Assembly (NCBI GenBank): GCA_017409645.1
Contig: JAFQSI010000213.1
Coordinates: 1 to 5,021 of the forward strand
Source: Oscillospiraceae bacterium
GTDB lineage: Bacteria; Bacillota; Clostridia; Oscillospirales; Oscillospiraceae
Length of the DNA stretch: 5,021 nt
Direction of reading: 5' to 3'
Shown here: positions 1-5,021 of the stretch, one piece after another
Layout: every line of letters begins with the position of its first letter
How positions within the stretch are numbered: the first letter of the stretch is position 1
Notes under the pieces: generated by a model
Databases searched by the model: none
Told to the model about the DNA's origin: nothing
What the model saw: only the letters and a program-made list of their open reading frames with translations
Position numbers and translations under genes: made by a program

Positions 1-345
1 CAGGCCGTCACCATCGACGGCGACACCATCACTGCCGATCCGGGCATCGCAGTGACCATCGAGGCCGTGGACGGAGGCTATGTCCTGAAGTCCGCCAGCG
101 GTCTGTACCTGTATCACAACGCCGAGGCCAACAAGCTCAGCTCCACCGCAAACCAGAGTACAGCTGCCAAGTATCCTCTGACCATCTCCGTGGTCGAGGA
201 CGGCGTGGATCTGGCTCTGAGCTGCGGTCCCCACATGCGCTTCAACGCCAACGCGGACCAGATGCGCTTCCGCTACTACAAGTCCACCTCCTACGCCAAT
301 CAGAAGCCCGTCACCCTGTTCAAGCTGGATGCGGGCGAGTCTGAG
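1..345 (+). repeat. Module A1, type A beta-rich repeat, N-terminus cut by window edge
   Basis: Residues 1-115 are the C-terminal part of a type A module. They align with A2 and A3 through the segment around GLYLYHN (residues 34-40), matching the GKYL segment of A2, and through FRYYKSTSY (90-98), matching LEYYSGFTTY in A2. The module ends with the same aromatic strand (LFKLD, 106-110) that closes the other copies. The similarity is weaker than among the other copies, with small indels: the offset to A2 drifts from about 332 to 327 to 331 residues. A short acidic segment (GESEPERTS, 112-120) joins it to B1. I do not recognise the fold for certain. Alternating short strands with Gly/Asn turns would suit a beta-trefoil or jelly-roll-like binding module. 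Confidence 0.62.
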
Positions 346-3300
346 CCCGAGCGTACCAGCGGTCTGGTCACCGACCTGACCACCCTGCGCGACGGCGACA
401 GCATCGTCATCTTCAACCCCGCCAACGGCAAGACCCTGTCCACCACCTACAACGGCTTCTACAACAAGGCCGCTGACGTGACCCTGGCCGACGGCGTCCT
501 GACCGGCTATACCGACACCGACGTCTGGACCCTGGGCATCAACGAGGACGGCTCCTACACCTTCGCCACCGCCGAGGGCAAGAAGATCTCCATGGGCAGC
601 CAGTACACCTCCATGCCCCTGGACGATGTGAACACCAGCTGGAACATCACCGCGTCCAACACCGATGGCTGCTTCTACATCGAGAATCCCGTCCGGGGCG
701 CTTACATGGAGTACCAGTCCAACTACAACACCTGGAGCGCCTACTACAACATCAATGACGAGGCCCTGTTCGCCCAGCAGATCTATCTGATCATCGAGGG
801 CAGCGAGCCCGTGGATCCCGAGCCCAGCGAGCCCACCGATCCTGTGGATCCCGAACCCTCTGAGCCCGACGAGCCCGAGGTCGAGACTGCCACCTATCTG
901 GCCGAGGCTCCCCAGGACGGCGACACTGTTCTGATCTACAACGCCGCCAATACCGCCGTCATGGGCGCTGCTGCCAGCGGCAAGAAGCTCGCAGGCGTCA
1001 CCGCCGCTGCCGACAACGGCTCCGTCGCCCTGTCCGACGACATGGCCCGGCTGCTGGTCAGTGTGGAGGGCGAGAACTACATCTTCACCCTGGACGGCAA
1101 GTACCTGACCTCCGCCGACACCGGCAACGGCCTGTCCTTCCAGGAGGAGCTGACCGACATGGGCCGCTGGACCCTGCAGCAGCAGGAGAGCGGCAAGTTC
1201 ATCATCATGAACGTGGGCGCCAACTACAACGGCAACTACAATCAGGCTCTGGAGTACTACTCCGGCTTCACCACCTACGGCGTGAAGACCACCGACATCT
1301 ACATGATGGACTTCTACCTGGTGGATCGTCCCCAGAAGAGCGGCATCATCACCGAGCTGCACGAGGGCGACAACATCGTCATCTTCAACCCCGCCAACGG
1401 CAAGGCCCTGTCCACCGAGTACACCGGCTTCTACAACAAGGGCACCGATGTTGCCCTGGCTGACGGCGTCCTGACCGGCTACACCGCCGCCGACGTCTGG
1501 ACCGTGGGCGTCAACGACGACGGCACCTACACCTTCGCCACCGCCGAGGGCAAGAAGCTCTCCATGGGCACCGGCTACTCCTCCATGCCCCTGGACGATG
1601 TGAACACCGCCTGGGCTCTGGAAACCGCCAAGACCGAGAACTGCTTCTACATCAGAAATGTGGGGCGCGATGTTTACGTCGAGTGGTACGCCGACAAGAA
1701 CAACTGGTCCTCCTACTACAACAACTCCAACGAGGCCCTGTTCGCCCAGATGTTCTATCTGGTGGGCGATGAGATTTCCGAGCCCGAGACTGCCCTGCCC
1801 GCCGAGGGTGAGCAGGTCGTCATCTACAACCTCTCCGCCCAGGGCGTCCTGGCCGCTGAGAATGACACCCAGGCCATCGAGAACGCCCCCGCCACCGTGG
1901 AAAACGGCATCGTCACCCCCGCCAACGGCGGCGTGGTCTTCACCGTCTCCCAGAACGGCAACTACTACCGCTTCTACAACGAGACTTACGGCTATCTCTG
2001 CTCCAATGGCACCGGCAACAATGCCTTCTACTCCCTGGAGGCTTCCGAGGACGCCGACTGGACCCTGCTCGAGGGCAAGTCCGGCGGTTACAATCTGGAG
2101 TCCCGGACCGCCAAGTACAACGGCTCCTACAGCCAGTACCTGGAGTACTACGCCGACTCCTACAAGACCTACTCCATGTACAATGTCACCGACTATGACA
2201 TTTACGAGTTCTTCTTCTACGGCGTTGCCGAGGGCGTGAACCTGTCCGGCGGCATCGTCAACATCCCCGATGTGATCTTCGGCAACAACGGCAATGCCTA
2301 CATGGGCCAGGATTACACCTACACCTTCAGCATCGACGCCATCTTCGGCGTTGAGTCCCTGACCGTCACCGTCAACGGTGCCGAGGCCGAGTACACCGAG
2401 GCAGGCGGCGTCTACACCGTGGTCGTCACCGCCGAGCAGATCCAGCAGATCGTGGCCGAGGGCAAGAGCGTCATCGCCATCTCCATCTCCGGCACCGACA
2501 CCAAGGGCGTGGAGTTTGCCAACGGCAGCGCCATCGACATCATCGATGAGCCCTCCATCGGCGCCATCTCCCCCGCCGCCAACAGCACCACCGGCGACAA
2601 CAAGCGGCCCACCATCTCCGCCGCCATCGTCAACGCCGGTGAGGGTGCCGTCGTCACCATGACCGTGAACGGCGAGGCTGTGGAGGCCGTTTACGAAAAC
2701 GGCGTTGTCTCCTGGCAGCCCACCGCCGATCTGGCCGACGGCCGTGTCAGCGTCACCGTCACCGTGACCCGCGCCGACGGCAAGACCGCCGAGAAGTCCT
2801 GGTCCTTCATCGTGGGTGAGAAGCAGTACGAGCTGTACTTCGGTCAGCTCCACTCCCACACCACCTACTCCGACGGCTCCGGCTCCCTCCAGTCCGCTCT
2901 GAGCTACATCGCGGGTCTGCCCGAGAGCGCCAATGTGGACTTCGTGGCCTTCACCGACCACTCCAACTACTTCGACACCACCGGCTCCGCCAACCCCGAG
3001 GGCGCGCTGTATGACATGGGTCTGGCCTCCGCTTCCAGCCAGAATCTGTGGAACGAGTACAAGGGCGCCATCGCCCAGTTCAACGCCAGCCAGTCTGACG
3101 TGGTCGCCATCGGCGGCTTCGAGATGACCTGGTCCGGCGGCCCCGGCCACATCAACACCTTCGCCACCGACGGCATCGTCTCCCGCAACAACGCCACCCT
3201 GAACAACAAGACCTCCGACGCTGGCATGAAGGCCTACTACGCCCTGCTGAGCCAGCCCGAAGGCATCGATTCCATCAGCCAGTTCAACCATCCCGGCACC

Positions 3301-5021
3301 ACCTTCGGCAACTTCTCCGACTTTGCCTACTGGGATGCCCTGATCGACACCCGCATCCAGCTGGTCGAGGTCGGCAACGGCGAGGGCCAGGTGGGCGCCG
3401 GCGGCTACTACCCCAGCTACGAGCAGTACACCATGGCTCTGGACAAGGGCTGGCATGTAGCTCCCACCAACAACCAGGACAACCACAAGGGCAAGTGGGG
3501 CAACGCCAACGACGCCCGTGACGTGGTCCTGACCGCCGACTTCACCGAGGAGGGCATCTACGAGGCCATCCGGGCTTACCGGGTCTACGCCACCGAGGAC
3601 AAGAACCTGGAGCTGAGCTACACCGTCAACGGTCAGGTCCTGGGCTCCATCATCGATGAGGTCCCCGAGCAGCTGCGCTTCGAGGTCACTGCCTTCGATC
3701 CCGACTCCTCCGACTCCCTGAGCAAGGTCGAGGTCATCGTCAACTCCGGCAAGGTCGCCCACACCTGGGACAACCCCGCTGAGCTGTCCTCCGGCGTCCT
3801 GACCGCTACCCTGGCTCCCGACTACTCCTACTACTACCTGCGCGTCACGGAAGGAGACGGCGACATCGCTGTCACCGCTCCCGTCTGGGTCGGCGAGACG
3901 CTGAAGCTGGGCATCTCCGCCGTCGAGTGCGGCACCTCCACCCCCGTCACCGGCGAGGAGCTGACCATCTCCACCACCCTGTTCAACTCCGAGCTGACTG
4001 ACGCTGCTGTCAAGTCCGTCACCTACACCGTCGGCTCCCAGGTCCTGGCTGTCGACACCACCGGCTACACCATCCCCGCCTCCGGCTCTGCCACCGTCGA
4101 TTTCCTGTACACCCCCGAGGTGGCCAAGGTCATGAACGTGACCGTCACCGTCATCGTGGAGCTGGACGGCGTCGAGTACACCTTCTCCATGGATGTTCAG
4201 CTGGATGTGCAGGACGCCAGCAAGCTGGTCTACATCGGCATCGACGCCAGCCACTACAACGAGTACGTGGCCGGTAACTACAAGGATTCCATGGGCAACT
4301 TCGGTGCCCTGGCCGCGGGCTACTCCGTGCGCACCGTGGAGCTGAAGACCAGCGAGGAGCTGATCGCCGCCTGCTCCAATGACAAGTACGCCGCCCTGAT
4401 CCTGACCGCCCCCAGCCGCCGTCTGGCCGCTGCCCAGGAGGCTCTGCTGACCTACACCGCCGAGGAAAAGGCCGCCATCAAGGCCTTCAACGAAAAGGGC
4501 GGCACCGTGATCCTGGCCGGCTGGTCCGACAACTACGAGAACTACAGCGCCGTGGCCGGTATGACTGCCGAGCAGCACATGGCCGCCACCCAGAACGCTC
4601 TGCTCGCTGAGCTGGGCTCCTCCCTGCGCATCACCGACGACGCCACCCACGACAACGAGCTGAACGGCGGCCAGACCCAGCGTCTGTACTTCAACGCCTA
4701 CAACTTTGATTCCTTCCTGGTCGAGGGCGTGGAGGTCGATCCCGAGAACCCCAATGACCGCCTGTACACCGAGGTCTACAGCCAGTACGGCGGCGCCACC
4801 ATCCATGTTGTGGACGAAAACGGCGCTATGACCTCTGAGATCCCCGCCACCGTGACGCCCATCGTCTTCGGCCACACCTCCACCTACTCCAAGGATACCG
4901 ACAATGACGGCATCGGCGGCGACAGCGTGCCCAAGTACGCCTACGCCGAGGGCGACGACCGTCTGATGGTCCTGGCCTCCGAGCAGATCGGCGAGAACGG
5001 TCTGATCATCGTGGCCGGTGC
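1..5021 (+). CDS. Giant multidomain extracellular PHP (CehA/McbA-like) metallohydrolase, partial at both ends
   Basis: Frame 1 is open across the whole window: 1673 codons with no stop. No start is visible; the first in-frame ATG (base 235) falls inside a module and has no ribosome binding site, so the gene begins upstream and ends downstream. Domains in order: five related beta-rich modules (residues 1-744) with an acidic Pro linker at 268-297, two Ig-like domains (745-940), a complete PHP domain (941-1200), a beta region (1201-1299), a CARDB/Ig-like spacer (1300-1407) and an amidotransferase-like alpha/beta domain (1408 onward). There are only six cysteines (75, 224, 548, 667, 1310, 1458), and Thr, Ser, Asn, Tyr and Gly are abundant, as in secreted Gram-positive proteins. 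No membrane segment is visible. The signal peptide and any anchor (sortase motif, S-layer homology repeats) would lie outside the window. The PHP call is firm; the extracellular location is inferred from composition and neighbouring domains; the substrate is unknown. Confidence 0.93.
361..801 (+). repeat. Module B1, type B beta-rich repeat
   Basis: Residues 121-267 form the first type B module. It opens with GDSIVIFNPANGK (132-144), followed by GFYNK, LADGVLTGYT (162-171), DVWT, YTFATAEGKK and SMPLDDVNT, and closes with EALFAQQIYL (254-263). From residue 132 to the end it aligns without gaps to B2 at a constant offset of 324 residues (972 bases), with about 64% identity by hand count. It also shares the overall pattern of type A modules: an opening GD..V.I(Y/F)N strand, a central F...GK.L strand, a Trp-containing strand and a terminal aromatic Y-L strand. 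Function is unknown; a carbohydrate- or surface-binding role is a guess from the exposed aromatic and Asn-rich turns. Confidence 0.8.
802..891 (+). repeat. Acidic Pro/Glu/Asp linker with imperfect 33-bp repeat
   Basis: Residues 268-297 are a low-complexity acidic proline linker built on PVDPEPSEP, which occurs twice (bases 808-834 and 841-867, period 33 bases) and is followed by DEPEVE. The copies differ at third positions (GAG/GAA, AGC/TCT), so the repeat is an established protein linker rather than a fresh slippage product. Linkers of this kind separate folded modules in Gram-positive surface proteins. It accounts for the difference in spacing between B1-B2 (324 residues) and A2-A3 (about 297 residues), because no such linker lies between B2 and A3. 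Confidence 0.85.
892..1326 (+). repeat. Module A2, type A beta-rich repeat
   Basis: Residues 298-442 form a complete type A module. It starts GDTVLIYNAAN (307-317), has a central strand FTLDGKYLTSADTGNG (362-377), a Trp strand (RWTLQQQESGKF) and a tyrosine-rich end: NYNGNYNQALEYYSGF (408-423), then DIYMMDFYLVD (432-442). It aligns to A3 at offsets of 296-297 residues, sharing YNG.Y.Q.LEYY and DIY..FFY-type ends. It is also visibly related to the B modules: GK.L, W.L and Y-L strands occur in the same order. No catalytic residues are recognisable. The tyrosines concentrated in the last third would suit a ligand-binding face, but this is inference. Confidence 0.78.
1339..1773 (+). repeat. Module B2, type B beta-rich repeat
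   Basis: Residues 447-591 form the second type B module: GDNIVIFNPANGK (456-468), LADGVLTGYT (486-495), YTFATAEGKK, SMPLDDVNT, and the end EALFAQMFYLVGD (578-590). It is ungapped against B1 from residue 456 on. Several stretches are identical at DNA level: 402-432 with 1374-1404, 554-585 with 1526-1557, and 608-636 with 1580-1608. The C-terminal third has diverged more (residues 551-575). The segment at 1651-1680 uses codons that are rare here (AGA at 1654-1656, GGG, GTT), unlike the rest of the gene. Confidence 0.8.
1789..2232 (+). repeat. Module A3, type A beta-rich repeat
   Basis: Residues 597-744 form the third type A module. It starts GEQVVIYNLSAQG (603-615) and has the strand YYRFYNETYGYLCSNGTGNN (655-674), corresponding to the FTLDGKYL region of A2. 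It then has DWTLLEGKSGGYNLE (686-700), YNGSYSQYLEYYADSYKTYS and the very aromatic end DIYEFFFYGV (733-742). It follows B2 directly through a short SEPETALP junction, without the long acidic linker found between B1 and A2. It is the last of the alternating A/B modules and precedes the Ig-like domains. Confidence 0.77.
2233..2556 (+). other. Ig-like beta-sandwich domain 1 (domain of the CDS)
   Basis: Residues 745-852 have the look of an Ig-like spacer: a strand ending IPDVIFGNNG, then DYTYTFSIDA, SLTVTVNGAEAEYTEAGGVY and a final VIAISISG strand before AIDIIDEPS. A short helix-like stretch (AEQIQQIVAEGKS, 811-823) interrupts the strands. The TVTVNG..A.Y motif recurs in the next domain as TMTVNGEAVEAVYENG, so the two are probably related. 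In surface PHP proteins such domains hold the catalytic domain away from the binding modules. The exact family (Big, Y_Y_Y-like or fn3-like) cannot be decided by eye. Confidence 0.6.
2557..2820 (+). other. Ig-like beta-sandwich domain 2, adjoining the catalytic domain (domain of the CDS)
   Basis: Residues 853-940 begin at IGAISPAANSTTGDNKRPT, a typical opening of Ig-like domains that precede enzymes. They continue with ISAAIVNAG, VVTMTVNGEAVEAVYENGVV, WQPTADLADGRVSVTVTV and the closing strand KSWSFIVGE (932-940). The A.LADG...V.V.V strand followed by a W.F strand is a common end of bacterial Ig-like repeats. It runs straight into the PHP domain without a linker, suggesting rigid packing against the enzyme. 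Confidence 0.68.
2821..3600 (+). other. PHP metallohydrolase domain, CehA/McbA-like (catalytic domain of the CDS)
   Basis: Residues 941-1200 carry the full PHP metal-ligand series. It starts with LHSHTTYSDGSG (H951, H953, D958), then FVAFTDHSN (D986, H987), GGFEMTW (E1041) followed by GPGHINTF (H1050), QFNHPGT (H1097), LVEVGNGEG (E1123), and GWHVAPTNNQDNH (D1160, H1162) near the end. In PHP enzymes these residues hold a two- or three-metal cluster (Zn, Mn or Fe) that activates water for phosphoester hydrolysis. The HTxYSDG and TDHSN forms and the closing D.H resemble the CehA/McbA branch, which includes the carbaryl hydrolase CehA. The domain ends in AIRAYRVYATED, a conserved tail of these proteins. 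No ligand position seems to be lost, so an active enzyme is expected. The substrate is not predictable; PHP enzymes of this branch act on varied esters. Confidence 0.9.
3601..3897 (+). other. Beta domain following the PHP domain (domain of the CDS)
   Basis: Residues 1201-1299 begin KNLELSYTVNGQVLGS, continue through RFEVTAFDPDSSDSLSKVEVIVNSGK (1226-1251) and end YYYLRVTEGDGDIAVTAPVWVGE (1277-1299). The pattern of 'not yet exceeded' G-S strand, D.D....KVEVI.N.G strand and a final YYYLRV...D...TAPVWV strand is, from memory, the usual C-terminal companion of secreted CehA-like PHP domains. There it forms a beta-sandwich packed on the enzyme. It most likely belongs to the same structural unit as the catalytic domain. 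Confidence 0.65.
3898..4221 (+). other. CARDB/Ig-like spacer domain (domain of the CDS)
   Basis: Residues 1300-1407 form a short beta domain: LKLGISAVECGTSTPVTGEE, then LTISTTLFNSELTDAAVKSV, VTYTVGSQVLAVDTTGYTI, a VDFLYTPEVAK strand and paired VTVTVIVELDGVEY / FSMDVQLDVQD strands. A 'T..E.LTI.T.LFN' strand followed by a Y.V...VL strand is typical of CARDB-type adhesion and spacer domains. It contains one of the few cysteines (C1310). The role is probably structural, separating the PHP unit from the next alpha/beta domain. Confidence 0.55.
4222..5021 (+). other. Glutamine-amidotransferase-like / DUF4350-type alpha/beta domain, truncated by window edge (domain of the CDS)
   Basis: Residues 1408-1673 alternate strands and helices: KLVYIGIDASHYNEYVAG (1408-1425), a helix with NFGALAAGY, VRTVELKTSEELIAACSNDK, the strand YAALILTAPSRR (1463-1474), the helix EEKAAIKAFNEKGG and the strand TVILAGWSDN (1502-1511). 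Later come IHVVDENG, VTPIVFGHTSTYS and RLMVLASEQIGENGLIIVAG. The order strand (first residue of a cleft), 'LIL..P' strand, helix, 'GG.VILAG' strand fits the class I amidotransferase-like fold seen in DUF4350 and in clostridial surface proteins. No cysteine lies at the expected nucleophile elbow after ILAG, so amidotransferase chemistry is unlikely; a binding or structural role is more probable. The fold is inferred by eye. Confidence 0.6.
4892..4923 (+). other. Possible calcium-binding acidic loop DTDNDGIGGD (within the CDS)
   Basis: Residues 1632-1641 have Asp at positions 1, 3, 5 and 10 around a glycine (D1632, D1634, D1636, G1637, D1641). This is the spacing of DxDxDG calcium loops found in dockerins, thrombospondin type 3 repeats and EF-hand-like sites of extracellular proteins. 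It lies on the loop between VFGHTSTYS and SVPKY in the alpha/beta domain. There is only one such loop and no flanking dockerin helix, so a dockerin is excluded; a structural calcium site is plausible. Confidence 0.45.

Noticed and set aside
235..237. First in-frame ATG as the possible start of the gene
   Set aside because: It sits in the middle of module A1 (CGPHMR), with homologous sequence continuing upstream to base 1 and no Shine-Dalgarno sequence before it.
808..867. 33-bp repeat as a CRISPR or minisatellite element
   Set aside because: It has only two imperfect units, in frame, encoding PVDPEPSEP with synonymous differences. It is a protein linker with no spacer structure.
1658..2239. 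Open frame of 193 codons on the + strand in frame 2
   Set aside because: It is rich in Pro, Ser and Thr with no recognisable motif, as expected from reading GC-rich codons one base out. It lies wholly inside modules B2 and A3 of the real frame and has no ribosome binding site.
2378..3127. Shorter + strand open frames at 2378-2662 and 2933-3127
   Set aside because: They are Pro/Ser/Thr-rich frame shadows of the Ig-like and PHP domains, without domain content.
2412..4022. Minus-strand open frames at 2412-2660, 2967-3227 and 3834-4022
   Set aside because: They oppose a continuous, motif-bearing + strand frame. Their low-complexity translations reflect the strong third-position GC bias, and none has a recognisable domain.
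4495..4560. Catalytic amidotransferase nucleophile after the VILAG strand
   Set aside because: The residues after ILAG are WSDNY with no cysteine, and no Cys-His-Glu arrangement can be assembled from the visible part of the domain.
1..5021. Promoters, terminators, RNA genes, insertion sequences or a multigene system
   Set aside because: The window is coding from end to end in one frame. No hairpin with a T-tract, inverted terminal repeats, tRNA-like sequence or intergenic gap was seen, so there is no second gene to form a system.

Overview
The window is the interior of one very long gene. Frame 1 of the + strand is open from base 1 to base 5021: 1673 complete codons plus two bases, with no stop, no credible start and no intergenic space. 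Both ends of the gene lie outside the window. By content it is a secreted or surface-attached, multidomain metallohydrolase. It has a complete PHP-type (CehA/McbA-like) catalytic domain set among many beta-rich accessory modules. Residue numbers below count from the first codon of the window, not from the true N-terminus.

Layout. Residues 1-744 (bases 1-2232) hold five copies of a related module of about 145 residues in the order A1 (cut by the window edge), B1, a Pro/Glu/Asp linker, A2, B2, A3. Residues 745-940 (2233-2820) look like two Ig-like beta domains. Residues 941-1200 (2821-3600) are the PHP domain, with every expected metal-ligand motif visible. Residues 1201-1299 (3601-3897) are a beta region that commonly follows such PHP domains. 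Residues 1300-1407 (3898-4221) look like a CARDB/Ig-type spacer. Residues 1408-1673 (4222-5021) look like an alpha/beta domain of the glutamine-amidotransferase-like/DUF4350 type without an evident cysteine nucleophile. It runs off the right edge.

Organism. GC is high (about 60% or more by eye), third positions are overwhelmingly C or G, and CTG, GCC, ACC, GTC, TCC and AAC dominate. Only six cysteines occur in 1673 residues. A giant modular protein with acidic Pro/Glu/Asp linkers, Ig-like spacers and a PHP domain is typical of surface proteins of high-GC gut Clostridia (Oscillospiraceae/Ruminococcaceae, Flavonifractor- or Oscillibacter-like). This is inferred from style and codon use, as the window holds no marker gene.

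How the parts probably work together. The N-terminal modules probably bind or position the enzyme on a surface or glycan, the Ig-like domains act as spacers, and the PHP domain hydrolyses a phosphoester, ester or amide bond in an unidentified extracellular substrate. The alpha/beta domain is probably structural or ligand-binding. The substrate and anchoring mode cannot be read from this window. I found no RNA gene, mobile element, CRISPR array, promoter or terminator.
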